Translations under genes and position numbers: made by a program
Notes under the pieces: model-generated
The model's database searches: none
The model's input: the letters and a program-made list of their open reading frames with translations, nothing else
What the model was told of the DNA's origin: nothing
Assembly: GCA_947623455.1 (NCBI GenBank)
Contig: OX392527.1
Span: 29,318,201 to 29,382,200 of the forward strand
Reading direction: 5' to 3'
Origin: Mimachlamys varia
Lineage: Eukaryota; Mollusca; Bivalvia; Pectinida; Pectinidae
DNA length: 64,000 nt
Part shown: positions 36,124-48,400 of the stretch, one piece after another
How the letters are laid out: every line of letters begins with the position of its first letter
Numbering within the stretch: the stretch's first letter is position 1

Positions 36124-36442
36124 TGTAACAGGAGAGGACAAATGCACGGCCAGACCGGGGTTCGAACCCGGGACCTTCCGAACTCGAGACGAACGCTCAA
36201 CCAATATTGAGCTATCTGGTCGCCGACGATCGACCCGATCTAGATCCGCTACATTCCTCCCTCCTTTAATATAGTCTTCGACCCCGAAGACACACACGAG
36301 ACCCTATACCACCCTCCGTGGGTATATTTCATTGGGCGCCAAATTTAACAGGAGAGGGAAAATGCAGGGCCAGACCGCGGTTCGAACCCGGGACCTTCCG
36401 AACTCTAGACGGACGCTCAACCGATTAAGCTATCCGTTGACA
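36124..36442 (-). mobile_element. TRIM-like element with tRNA-like terminal repeats (also 48435-48753)
   Basis: Read on the minus strand: a left terminal repeat (36442 to about 36346, starts TGTCAACGG), then TGGCGCCCAAT at 36341-36331, which resembles a lysine-tRNA primer-binding site. A short internal region of about 90 bp ends in the purine tract AAAGGAGGGAGGAA (36267-36254), followed by a second terminal repeat (36253-36124, TGTAGCGG to TGTTACA). Both repeats contain a tRNA-like block with B-box GGTTCGAA and a TAGCTTAAT/TAGCTCAAT A-box. The repeats differ by an insertion of about 38 bp near the start of the second. There is no coding capacity. A plain tRNA-derived SINE pair is the alternative. 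Confidence 0.55.
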
Positions 36443-36691
36443 TCCACGAAGAAGAAAACTCGAAATTTTTTGGAATTTCTGAAATCGCGGAAAGTTTTAA
36501 ATTATAAAATGAATTCAGGAATTTTGTTGTTAATTTGATGAAGCTGAAACCAAGACTGAGCCAAACAGAAATAGTTCTGTTAGTATTTTGTTTTTTTCTG
36601 GTTCCGTTACGAATACATTTTAAAAATAAAATGCTGAATTTTTGCTTTTCCGCCGAACGCAAACATTCATCAAATAAATTTCGGTTCTCAG

Positions 36692-36781
36692 GGTTCTGAC
36701 TCTCTGACCCGCTAAATATTTGGACGGCAGGCTCACACCCGCCTGTCGTCTAAATATTTAGCGGGTTAGAGAGGCAGAACC
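36692..36781. repeat. hairpin with 40-bp arms (also 49003-49092)
   Basis: 36692-36732 pairs with 36741-36781, with about four mismatches and an 8-nt loop. The arms contain CCCGCTAAATATTT. The outer end GAGAGTCAGAACCC (as read inward on the minus strand) also occurs at about 32500, beside the GGGCGAAAC element, suggesting related foldback ends. Confidence 0.7.
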
Positions 36782-37047
36782 TTTCGGACTAGCTACCTTC
36801 AAGCGTTATTTTGAACCCAGAATAACTTATTTTGAAATAATTTCTGTTGCTATTTGTTAACATGATTAACTTAGACCTTTCCCCATGTTTTATTCACCTT
36901 GTTATATCATATTACAAAAGACAAATTATGATGCCACAATAAACAGTTATGGCCCTCTACGGAGAGGTGTATCCTGATTTATGTCCCTGGTCAAGGGCAT
37001 AATTACATGTATCGATATATCCCGACATATTCTGTATCCTGGTATGA

Positions 37048-38184
37048 TATGAAGGTGGACTCTTTTCATATGCTCATAGAAAGAAGCTAAAACAGCATCA
37101 AAAACCTGCGTACGATCACCAGGTTAATGATTTGATTAGGGAACATAAATTAGAAGAAATACATATAGACGAAACATGTCAAAATCCTTTGACTCCATGG
37201 CTCCTAAGCGAACCCGAGATAAATTACGAAATTCTTAAAAACACAGACAAAAAGTCGAATCCAATAGGAGCCAAAACATTAGCACTAGCAACAATTGAAG
37301 ACAAATTCCAAAATTGCTCTAAATACTATACCGATGGCTCTAAAAATCCGACAAATAATAGAGTAGGTTTAGGAGTTTATTCCCCTGACGATAACATAAA
37401 CATATCACTAAGAATTTCTGACCACTGCTCTGTTTACTCCAGTGAACTAACAGCTATATGGCTAGCACTACGTGTGATAGATCAAATTAAGCCAGACGGG
37501 GCAGTTATCCTATCGGACAGCCTTTCGTCCATACAATCTATAGAAAATAGAAACAGTAACAGGCCCGTCACTCTTAATTCAATATTGAGCTGTCTACAAC
37601 TGCTCGAAGATCAGGGCATATCGATAACATTAGCATATGTACCATCGCATGTAGATATACCTGGTAATGAAAAAGCAGATAAGCTAGCCAAACAAGCACT
37701 AACCCGCGATGAAATAGATATAGACGTCAAACTATCTAAATCGGAAGTCTATTCACTTATTAACAAATCAATAGACCAAAAATGGAAAAACATCTGGAAA
37801 AGCCAAAATAACCATAATAACCTTCGACAAGTAATAGACATACCAAACCAAAACCCAAAATTATACGGTTATAGTAGAAAGGAAGACGTCATCATTACTA
37901 GACTAAGGCTAGGAAAAACTAAACTAAACTCTAACATTCATATCATGGTAAAAGATCATCCTCCAAACTGTTCATATTGTAATAACGAAGAGACAATTGA
38001 ACACGTTCTCTTCTCGTGCCCCGAACACACAATAGCACGTACTGAACTTTTTCAGGACCTTAACACCAATAAAATATCTATAAATTCATTAAATCAATTA
38101 TTAGAATCACTGGATAAACAGAAAATAGTACAACAACTGGTTTTAAAATATCTAAAATCAATAAACTACATTCAAAGAATTTAA
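37048..38184 (+). mobile_element. 5'-truncated non-LTR retrotransposon: RNase H domain and C-terminal zinc knuckle, unit 1 copy
   Basis: Open frame from 37048 (after an in-frame TGA) to TAA at 38182-38184, with no internal stop. RNase HI motifs are all present in order: YYTDGSKN, SSELTAIWLALR, ILSDSLSS, YVPSHVDIPGNEKADKLAKQ; so Asp, Glu, Asp, His and Asp catalytic residues are retained. After it comes CSYCNNEETIEHVLFSC, the CCHC-type motif that follows RNase H in I/Jockey-type LINEs. Endonuclease and reverse transcriptase are missing and there is no ATG near the open end, so this is the 3' end of a truncated insertion rather than an independent gene. Confidence 0.8.
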
Positions 38185-38929
38185 AAATAACACCATCGAA
38201 TGTAACGGAGACCCATACGGGAGAGACTCGGGCTCATACCTAGGGCGCCGGCGGACCGGTAGGGCTCTCCCTTGGAGCTCCACCAACTTATAGAACTACT
38301 CAAAGTGATTAAACCATTATTGATACTGTGACTTAATGAAGATACCAAAAACCCTGCTGGCGGGAAAGTCACTTTTTTTAAAAAAACAAGGGTTGGATGC
38401 AGGGTCAAACGTTAAGATCTAGAATATACCTCGTACAAATCTTAAACAAGAAATATACAATAACGGTTATATAAGATCTAGATAACACACATGTGTAATT
38501 ATATAGATATAGAATCCTCAGATAGACAATAGGTTTCTGCAACGTCTTTGTTCCGACCTCAGGCGGGGAGTTCCGATCAATTGATCTGTCTCCTATCCCA
38601 CAGTAATCCAGCGTCATATCTAATAAAAAAAATTTAAATTGATATTATTGGTAAAAACGGAGTACAGTTAAGATTCATCTGCTGCCCGCCTTGTCTCAGA
38701 TGCTTATAACTACCAAACTAACATATAACATAACAAATTCAACTCTATACCATAGGTTCCCCCGGATACCCAGGGAGACTACACCAGGGTGGGTTACTAC
38801 TGACCCATCCATTAATTGGTGTATACTGAGGTCCCAAGAGGTTTGGGGCCTCCTCCTCTGTGCCCCATCCCTTTGCAACCAGATAACACACGAGAATATT
38901 TAATTCACATAACTCATAAAATTAAATTG

Positions 38930-39285
38930 ACCCGCTACAGTCACAGCTTCTCACCTCGTCAGGTGCACTTATTAAAGTGAATGATCTGTGTAGTTGTGGG
39001 AATAAAACAAAAATGAAATAAAGCTAAAATATAAAACGAATTTCATAGGACCTGCAACAGTCACAGCTTCTCACCTCGTCAGGTGACCTCTACGGAGGGA
39101 ATGATCTGTTAAGTTGTGGCAATAAAACACCCGCGTAATCAAACTAAATAATATATAACAAATTCCATAGGACCGGCAACAGTCACAGCTTCTCACCTCG
39201 TCAGGTGACCTCTACGGAGGGAATGATCTGTGTAGTTGTGGGAATAAAACACCCGCGTAATCAAACTAAAACTCATAAAAACACA
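38930..39285. repeat. three-copy tandem repeat, 120-122 bp (also 51241-51596)
   Basis: CAGTCACAGCTTCTCACCTC occurs at 38938, 39058 and 39180, each followed by GTCAGGTG and, about 40 bp on, GAATGATCTGT. GAGACTCGGGCTCATACCTA, which follows the RNase H frame at about 38225, recurs at about 39556. The tail of the retroelement and this repeat block may therefore belong to one composite element. Confidence 0.75.
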
Positions 39286-40813
39286 TAATTTTTCTACAAT
39301 ATACACAAATACAATTAGTATTTTAATCTTTATATATCCAGTTTCAATGCTTACCATTAATATAGGTAATATGGGCTAGACTGCAAGAGTGCAATTTTGG
39401 GGACTGCAATACTGCGTACCTTTGGACAGTGTTCACACCCTTGGGGCTAGTTCACCTCTTCACATACATAGGGTTAGTCCTACTCTTATGCTAGGAGTGG
39501 TAAGCATGGATATTGTTTATTCATACCGATACACCAAAGATGTTTAGGCTAGTTGAGACTCGGGCTCATACCTAGGGCGCCGGATCCCGGAGGACCGGTA
39601 GGGCTCTACTGGTCAGAACACATCTATAAAGGGTAATATCTGATACGGCCTAAAAATTAAACCTCACCCATCACGTTCCTCCCGGGTCCAACACAACCCA
39701 AATCATAAGCACAGCTCCTGATACCCATCACTTTTTCAACCCCCCTCCTCCCCTCGTAACAAATGTAATAATACATACAACCCTATGCACCACCACCCCT
39801 TCCCTCCTTTTTACCCTACTCACTGTCACGCTTTACAAAAACAATCAAAAGAAGCCCGAACGAGGATAGGTACATTATGTACAAGGTGAAAGCTATGATG
39901 AGACTTATACGAAAGTGGACAATTGTAAAGTGATAAAAGTATATATTGTGACGAATGAAGAAGAACGGAAAACAGAACGGACTACAAAAATAAATCTTCA
40001 CCTGCATGCCTTCCTGCACTAACATACAGTCCGTCGGATGGGACTATAAATGGTGGCCCGTGTGAGAATTGTCCAATCTTGCACGAAAAAGATCCCTTTG
40101 AGTCTTTCGAAGAAGAGTAGGTGTGATAACGCCGGCTCAAAGGATCGAGCAATTATTTTAAATTCATAGAAATAGATCTTTATTAGCTATTTTGGCGGAC
40201 ATCCAAAATGATTGATAATACCAAATTCGATAGTGAACCCTGGGCGGCCAGGTCGGTGCGGATCGACGGTTTTTTCGGGTTTTTTTCTGGGAACAGACTC
40301 GTCTCACTCTCGGTCATCTTCCATTCGCGCTAAGTCATCTTGGTACGATCGGCAAACTTCCGAATTTTAGGTAGGAATTTTTAGGCAAAGGGGTCGTCTT
40401 CAAATTATAGCGCCCCTATGTAGGTTGGTAGGCCAGACGACTCCTATATCTACCCTCTCAACCCATTCCCCTTGCCTTTCCTCCTACATACTTTATCCCT
40501 TCTACTCTCTTTCCTATCTTTTCTCGTCCACCGAAGGTCGCAAGGCCATGTGAGGACGTAAAACTCTCAAAACAAACAAACAAACAAACAATCATATGCT
40601 CATTAGTATGCGTACTTGTTGTGATTGAGAATGATGTCTCGGTTCTCATTTCGAGGCCATGATAGAGGTCAATTGGATATCGGTATAAATTCACAGACTA
40701 CTTCTTTAATTTGTTAACTGGTATATTCATGTTATAATGTTATTGACGGACTTGGAGAAAAGAGACCAGTAAAACAGAACACAAGAACTGTCTAGACCGA
40801 GTCTGATAACCAT

Positions 40814-40819
40814 TTTATT
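40814..40819 (-). promoter_or_regulatory. candidate polyadenylation signal of the truncated SAR1 copy
   Basis: Minus-strand AATAAA about 910 bp past the stop of the duplicated SAR1 exon (41733-41735). The identical position after the intact gene is 53125-53130. Confidence 0.4.
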
Positions 40820-41944
40820 GAACAATAAACGATAAGATTTAATGTAAAATTTCATAACAATGTATAAAACTGAAAATATATAAAAGAATCACAAAAATCT
40901 CACAAAGATATCACGATAACATGTGTAGGACTTAACTCATACTGACTACCAACGTGTCCCTCATAGTTCTGTCACATAATATTTCACTATAATATGGTGT
41001 ATCACATTTGAAAATGACACGAATCCAAAAATTGGAAATTGCATTATCATTGCAACATTCAAGCATTCATTAGTAATTAGGCAATCTTTAAGTACAAATA
41101 TCGGTATTTGTTCTTTGCTCAGGTTATATCGATTAAGAATAATCATTGTAGAAATTATGAACAAATATAAACTGCCTATTTGAATAAAACTTCTATAACT
41201 TCAATATAAGTATTGTTATATATTACCAACCATTTTCCCATTGTATCACGTTCATAACACATAGAAAACCATTGTTTAACATGATTATGCTAGATAGCAC
41301 GATCCTCAAGGGCAGAACAACGTAATTATAGTCAATCAGTTATTAAAGATCCATATGTCCCATTGTAGTTCGTTAGACCAATGGTACAATATATGTACTC
41401 TAGCCGATTTTGATATTCATGAGTGTATTACACTGTTAGTAATAGTTCACACTGGTCTGTCTCCGTGACTTTCACACAAAGATCACTGTTGGTGCTTTTT
41501 TAAAAGGGCCTGCAAGTTTTGTTTTTTCTTATTAGAAATATTTTATTTCCACCATGCTTGGAAATATGTGAATATGGTTTGGTCACGGTTGCACGGCAAT
41601 GGCGAGTGGATCCTAAATTCTAATATGCCATCACTGGGACTATATATATGTACCGTTATTTCTTTCCCGTTCATGGCTGCCACGTAGTGATGTGGCAGAC
41701 GTGTGCCAACAATTTAGTGCCATACATTGCGTTTATTTGTTTGTGGCCTTTGCCAACCACCTGAAGGCGTCTCCGTATCCATGTTTCTTCAGCAGACTAC
41801 ACATAAACAGCTGACATTTCCGAGGTTGTACAGAATCATCATCCGTCCCGAGAATTCTTGCCTCCTGGAACAACAGTTAGTAACTTTATTACAGAGAGAT
41901 ATCACTAAAAGAACACTTGTCGCTACAAACTATTAAAACATCGG

Positions 41945-42300
41945 CAGGTAACTTTTACAAGAGTTGTTGGGGTGGGGCAAACTTTGTTTATCAACAATTG
42001 AACACAGGGGCAGATAATATACCAAGACTTGTCTAACAGGGGCAGATAACTATAACGATATGTTGTATTAAAACAGGGGAAGATAACTATAGCAATATGT
42101 TGTATTAAAACAAGGGCAAATAATAATAACAAGAGTTGTGGGAGTTGGACAATCTTTGTTTATCAACAATTGAACACAAAGGCAGGTAATTCACCAAGAC
42201 TTGTCTACATTAAACTGGGGCAGATAGCTATAACGATATGTTGTATTAAAACAGGGGAAGATACCTAAGCCAATACCTATCGAACAGGGGTCATATTATT
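41945..42300. repeat. degenerate tandem repeats in SAR1 intron 5 (also 54256-54610)
   Basis: Irregular repeats of CAGGGGCAGATAACTATAAC and GATATGTTGTATTAAAACAG. A longer pair is about 180 bp apart, with TTTGTTTATCAACAATTGAA at about 41983 and again at about 42161. Confidence 0.7.
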
Positions 42301-42956
42301 ATAGCAATTGTGACTTATTTAGGTCTGACGGATATGGTTGTATTTCAAAAGGGACAGAAAATTATAAAAAAAAATGCTTGTTTAATAGGGACACATTACT
42401 ATAATAAGTTTTGTTGTACACGTATTAAAACAGAGATCGATAATTACCATAGTGTCGCAATGTATATTAAACTAGTGGCAAATATAACTACATGCATACT
42501 AAATACTGCCTGGTACCTACCTGGTTTAGGTGACGCTGTAGACCAAATGACATTATCAGCTCTTCCGTGCCGATAGCTGTGGCTTTGTCCGTCTTGTTTC
42601 CAAGTATAAGGATAGGAACCGGAGGTATATCAGGGTCCTCGAGGATCCTCTGTAACCAAATATCACAGAATACATTAATATAAGCTAGCAAAATCCAGAT
42701 GTTTAATTTTCTTGTACGGGTTTTACAAGATTTGTGAACGGGATTTGATTCGAAAATGACTCATGAATATTATCGCAAAATACTTTATTTTTGAATACTG
42801 ATTCGGGCTCTGATGCCTCACGAACTTCTTCCTGACATAACAGTGTAGCAAAGGCACAGTCTTAGAGCTATACTAGTGACTCACGGTTTTGTTAGTGCGA
42901 GGAAAGGTAATGTGATATTTAGAATGCCAGGAGGATGGATTGTAATTGGTTAGGAT

Positions 42957-43290
42957 ATCAGGGAGAGGTATGTGTGACAGAACGGTTGTGATTGGTTGGG
43001 GTATCAGGGGAAGGTATGTGTGACAGGTTGTGATTGGTTGGTTTATCAGGGGAAGGTATGTGTGACAGAGAGGTTGTGATTGGTTGGGGTATCAGTGGAA
43101 GGTATGTGTGACAGAGATGTTGTGATTGGTTGGGGTATTTAGGGAAGGTATGTGTGACAGAGAGGTTGTGATTGGTTGGGGTATAAGGGGAAGGTATGTA
43201 TGACAGGTTGTGATTGGTTGGGGTATAAGGGACGGTATGTGTGACAGAGAGGTTGTGATTGGTTGGGGTATTGTAGATGACAAATACTGT
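42957..43290. repeat. 41-46 bp minisatellite in SAR1 intron 4 (also 55267-55600)
   Basis: Seven units sharing GGTATGTGTGACAG and GTTGTGATTGGTTGGGGTAT. The period is mostly 46 bp, with two shorter units. It creates a repetitive minus-strand frame continuous with exon 4, which is read-through rather than coding. It ends about 10 bp before the exon 4 donor region. Confidence 0.85.
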
Positions 43291-43599
43291 GTGCTCTATT
43301 ACCGAAAGTTCGTTGTGGCTCTCCTGTAATCTCTCTCTGTCTGCCGAGTCGATGATGTAGACGATTCCATCTACAGCGGGGAAGTAATCCAGCCAAACTC
43401 TTCGCACTTTAGGAGAAAAGACAAATTCCATGTAGATATATTGATATATACTTTCAGTGTGAAAATTTGAGGGATTTTATGGGATTAACAAAATTTCTAT
43501 GAGATTTTTCTGTATAACGTAATATCATTTGAATTTTTAAAGAGATTTTTAGAAAAAAATATGGGTAAAAATCCCCAAAGTGATCATTGAGACCCTTAC

Positions 43600-45497
43600 T
43601 TTCCCACTTTGCCTTTGTCCACCAAGTCTTTGAGTGTAAGCTGGAGATACTCCAGACTGTGGAACTTCAGCCATTCCTCTGATGTTTGCAGCTCAGAAGC
43701 AGTAACAGACTCTGCATTTTTGAGGCTCTGAAATATAAATACCAAGTTAAAGCTTTTAAAATAATTATTATTCATTAAATGATAAACTCTGTTTACATTT
43801 TACCATTATTGCCCTTTGATGAATTTATAGGAGATTACAATAGTAGGAAAAGGTTTCTTTAAAATTCACTGTTGAACATTTTATCTATCGTTAACATAAA
43901 AGCAAGTTATCATTTTATATTAATTTTAAGCTGCATTATACAATACATTGAGTTGAAGATATTTTTTTCATAAATATAATTGTCTTGGGAAACACCTCAC
44001 CAATAAGTCTAAGGTCTGGTTTACATGAGTGACGGTCAATGGATGTGGAGGTCTGGCATTTTTCACCACAACAGGTTGCCAGGGAATAAGATTACTGGAA
44101 CTGAAACAAAGTCAATATAATGAAATAATGTTGTATTTGACCTATTCTTAGATTTAAAGACACAGTGTCGATCGACTGTTAAAATGACAAAAACTTCATT
44201 TCATTCTTATATGTTGTCTGGTAAAGTTCTAGCAAGATGCTACATCAAATGGTTGAATTAATGAAAAAGGTTGTCACCAACAGTTTTTAAGTAAGTCATC
44301 TGTAGACTGGCAGTCCTGTAACTAACATTTATACATGTACATTGACTGATGAAATATAAAAATATTTACTGTATCTTATTTGAATGAAAACTTATTCATA
44401 TTAAGACACTTACTCGTCATCTTCTCCAAGAAGTGCATCAATATCCTCATCATCTTCATCCTCTTCATCATCATCTTCATCATCATTGATAATCCCAAGT
44501 TCCTGATCAGCATCAGAAATCACTTCTTTTTCATCTTTTTCTTTAAAATTTTCTTCTCTTAAAATGTAATGAAAATTGATGTTGTTAATTTGTTACCCCA
44601 TGTAAGAACAAATACATACTTGATATATGGCTGGTTAAAAGCATCAATGCAATAACATAAGAGCAATTAACTTATGTGTCGCTGTATTGACTGATATATT
44701 TCTCTGAATTAATTTTTTTATTGCAGTGTTCATCAACATTTTTTCCAACTGGGATCTTTAAGATATATAGAGCAGTTAGCCGTCCCAGTGTTTCCTAGTG
44801 GATCCGAGAGTCAGAACCCTTTGGACGGTAACAGGTCATTTCGCCCTAAATCGCTTTCGGGCTAAGAGTCGTTTCGCCCGAAGCCCTGTTTGCCCTAGGT
44901 TGTTTCATCCTAATTTTTCCCAATTGGGTGATATTTTTACAAAATAATTTACATGTAATAAGACATACCACCATAATATATATCTTGAATAACGATTTTA
45001 AGCTTATTAACTAGGTTTATGTACCAGAAAAATCGCGAACAAAGTTTCGCTTTAACATTTTATTTTTAGGGCGAAACAACCTGGGGCGAAACAACCTAGG
45101 GCGAACTGGATTTAGTGCGAAACGACCCAGATATTATTTTGGACTAGGATGCCAAAATTGAGAATATCAAGCAGATTCTTAATTTAATATAGATCAGCAC
45201 ACAATAAAATCTGACCTCGAGCACCTGCTCTCTATACTAGCCACGTCTGTCAATATACATTTAATTTCATAAGAAGTGCTGACGGTCGAAGAGGGCGGTA
45301 CCAGTGTCAGAATGTCCAACGCCTAACTGCTTTTCAGCAGTGTCTGTGAGGTGAATAACACAACAACATATCAGACACCGATACATAACCATTTACTTGT
45401 AACATTACACTGCCTAAACATCAATGAATTCTTACTCTGATTCCTCGATAACAGGATCGATGTAGGGGTTTCTTCTCCTCCCAAATATACCTTCCAT
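43600..45497 (-). pseudogene. VWA3A-like 5'-only duplicate (exons 1-4)
   Basis: Exons 45436-45497, 44414-44557, 44001-44100 and 43600-43727 are copies of exons 1-4 of the intact gene and encode its first 144 residues or so, with the acidic segment but no VWA domain. The copied upstream sequence probably contains the promoter, so it may be transcribed. Downstream on the same strand lie SAR1 exons 4-6 of unit 1. Reading frames: exon 4 here to SAR1 exon 4 or 5 is out of frame, but exon 3 (phase 0) to SAR1 exon 5 (phase 0) is in frame. Confidence 0.85.
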
Positions 45498-48400
45498 TTT
45501 GTTATCGTTTTCACAGTGTGTCAAGAGCTGCGGCCATTGTTGTTTTCGTGTTGCCAATACTGCGGTAGTACAGCACTGATGACAGTCTTGCGTTCTGATT
45601 GGTCGAAATTGAAAGCACTTGTTAGTGGCGCCCTTTTTAAATTGATTAACTGAGTACGTCGGTATAAAACACAGAAACCTGTACATGGTAGCTAGGCCTA
45701 TATTTAAATTCATGAATTTTAAAGAATTTCTACAGAAAGGAACATATTGTTCCCAAACAACACCGAAAGCGTGAAATGTTTTGAAAATCATTGCACTAAA
45801 ATTGTATAATTCGTCCTTTTAAATTCACATTCAATAGGATAACATCATGGCCTAGTATAAAGTTGCTAAAATAACTGAGAGTATTGTCAGCAGCATAGTT
45901 ATAAAGTGTAGCCACAGGGACACGTTAATGTATTTATAAAATGTATGGGGGTCGACAAATATATAGGCCCATATATATCGACCGCCATACATTCTATCAG
46001 AGACATATACGTCCATGATTCTATACATTACTATTGTAATGTGTCCCTATTCACAGGGACCTGATAATTTGTTACAGCTAGTTTTAGACCTATGATAGGG
46101 TGTTTAGCGTAATTTTATCGAAAATTGATCTTAACCCCCCAAATGTGTAAAATTACGCTAAACACCCTATTATAAGTCTAAAACTAGCTGTAACAAATTC
46201 TCAGGTCCTGTGTCCCTATTCACAAAATAAAATAATATTAAAAACAAGCGGACCAAGTATAAACCCTTGTGGTACCTCTTCACCAAATGGAATGTATTAA
46301 GATATCCATTCGGAAAGGTCCGCCCCCAGTCTGACCTGCTCCTTCCTGTACATGTGTTCCCAAGATTGTCTCTGACAATGTGCAGTTAATTTTGAAATTA
46401 AATTATAAAGTTGCACAAATGATGAACACTGCAAATACATATAATGTAATTAGATAAAATGCTTATTTACATACATGTTTTAATGTGCTAATGACCGTTT
46501 CCTGACGTGACTTTCTCACAATGACTATTGTCACAACTATAGAAACGGCCATAAAATACCCTTACAGGGAATAAATGCATGATAAAAGTCAATTTTTGAA
46601 AGAATGTGATTTTTGTTCTGGCCTTATACTTTTTTTATTCTTAATGAAACGGAAGCGGAATTCCAAACTTTTAACGTTTTACTAAATACATGTATACCAA
46701 AAATAAATTGATATTTCTTATGAATATAGAAAGATTATAGAAAGAAGTCTATAAAGCATTTTGTTTTATGTATCAAAGAAGACAAACATACATATGTATT
46801 TATCAAATGTAATCTAATTACTCAAGGAATACTTTGATATTGTCTCATAAGCCAAATATAGCTAGACACTAATTGATATTTTTTTATGTTTGAACACTGT
46901 AACTGTATTTTATAATTAGTATGTATTGTATTATGCGATACTTTAGTAAGCTTATCTGTATCAGATAATTACTAAGCACTAAACAATGTCAAATGTCCGT
47001 CCACATGTAGGGACGAGGCTTGTATACTGTACCTGTGGTCATTCTTGTAAACAATGTCATGGTTCACTGACTATGTTAATTGATGCTGGGGTGGAGATAT
47101 CAATTAATTAATTGATGCTTGGTTGGAGATATCAATTAGTATCCATTATATAGTCAACACAGAATTTATAAACCTTTTGAAATTGGGTGGCAGGTCGTGT
47201 GGCTTGGACAGAGTAATAGCAGGGACGTATATGTCTCACATATACGTTCCTGGCCATGGTAATAGATGAATGAACAATTATAATTACCACTGAAGAGATT
47301 AATAAGTCCCAGTAAAAATGTGCTCAAATGGATTCACTGGTGTGCACATGTACACTGAACAGTGCTGGGGGGGGGGGGGGGGGGGGGGGGGGGTGTCACA
47401 AGATCAATGTGGTCTTATATTTCACTACTAAATAAAATCCTGGTCAAGGACAGGGGTTGTCACGTGTGTCCAGTGACACCCCCCCCCCCCCCCCCCCACC
47501 TCCCCCTGAATCCGCCACTGATTATATTTTATGACAGCTTTCTAATTAGGAACATGTTGAACCCTGTCTGTATGCATCTTGCTCTGGTTTGTTACACTAG
47601 CCAAACGCCCCCAGGCTTATATAGCAGAGTTTATGGTTTATACGTATCTGCAGGTACATATTTCAATATACAGACAACACGGTTCAATAATGTGGAAATT
47701 CATAATATAATTATTGGTCTAATTTCGTGGTATTTTTAATACCCAGCGTGGTATTAAAAATAGATCGACTTAGTATCAGAGACGTATATTTAACACATAT
47801 ACGTCTCTGCAAGAATATTGTAAACTTTACCTTCAGTTAAGGTATGAATTTGACTGGGTATTTAAATTAAATTTAAATGAGATTACAATTACCAATACGT
47901 ACCAACGCCCTAAGGCGTTTTACCCACCAACACCCCCCACCTGCCTCACTGACTTCGGCTCCTATAAGATCTCATCACAGGTAAGTCACCTTCACACCTG
48001 TGATGTCGACGCTCCAGGGGTTATTGTGCCCCAGTACATTATAAGCATTGGATTGATAATTAACAAATAGGTGCGAATAGGTGGGAAAATGATGATAATT
48101 TCGATGCTCTGATCACAAGGATTTATACCTGTGAAATCATATGTTTTTCTTATGTCATTCTATTTATCCTGCACCAAGTAAATACAACCCGACAAACGTT
48201 CAAGGGTAAAGCAAATGCAGGTAACTATTATAACATGAAATTCACTTCAGAAATGTATATATATCATTTTCTATTGTGTTCAAACAGAATGTAAATGAAC
48301 TCTCGTCCTCTGGTGACTTTATGTAACGACCATCTCTACCACTAGAAGTAATAATAATAAAAATAATTCGAGGTTCTTGTATACCACTTTATCACGTCTC

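Larger units (their letters stand above)
33198..41732. other. transposon-rich intergenic block between VWA3A and the truncated SAR1 copy
   Basis: Apart from the separately listed elements, I see no cellular gene here. 33198-33600 should hold the VWA3A promoter, without an obvious TATA box. 34100-35050 and 39290-40700 are unassigned; the latter has an (AAAC)n tract near 40571 and GC-richer segments at 40210-40380 that may be retroelement remains. 40800-41732 is AT-rich and fits a SAR1 3' UTR. The duplicate block is 45498-54043. Confidence 0.5.
41733..43406 (-). pseudogene. SAR1-like GTPase, 3'-only duplicate (exons 4-6)
   Basis: Three exons, 43303-43406, 42521-42649 and 41733-41864, identical in coding sequence to exons 4-6 of the intact gene at 54044-57662. 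They encode residues 91-211 ([29 protein letters not shown]) but lack the P-loop and switch regions, which were outside the duplicated segment. The sequence just upstream on the minus strand is VWA3A intron 4, so any transcription would have to come through the VWA3A 5' fragment. By itself it cannot make a working GTPase. Confidence 0.85.
31158..43457. repeat. tandem duplication, unit 1 (12,300 bp)
   Basis: This whole interval recurs directly downstream as 43458-55767. The left edge is in VWA3A intron 4; the right edge equals SAR1 intron 3 sequence. The junction at 43457/43458 joins CTTTCAG from SAR1 intron 3 to TGTGAAAATTTGAG from VWA3A intron 4, with 2 bp (TG) of shared sequence. Differences from unit 2 that I found: 34574 G versus T, 39513 T versus C, a G run of 17 versus 27, a C run of 18 versus 19, and an A run of 9 versus 8. 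Confidence 0.95.

Noticed and set aside
36140..36442. Two tRNA genes
   Set aside because: A- and B-box-like sequences and TTCGAA are present, but acceptor and anticodon stems are imperfect, and the two copies sit in a repeat with primer-site and purine-tract signals; better read as tRNA-derived transposon parts.
42958..43431. Minus-strand 157-codon frame with Pro-Thr-Asn-His repeats (and its duplicate at 55268-55828)
   Set aside because: It is SAR1 exon 4 reading through its donor into the 46-bp intronic minisatellite.
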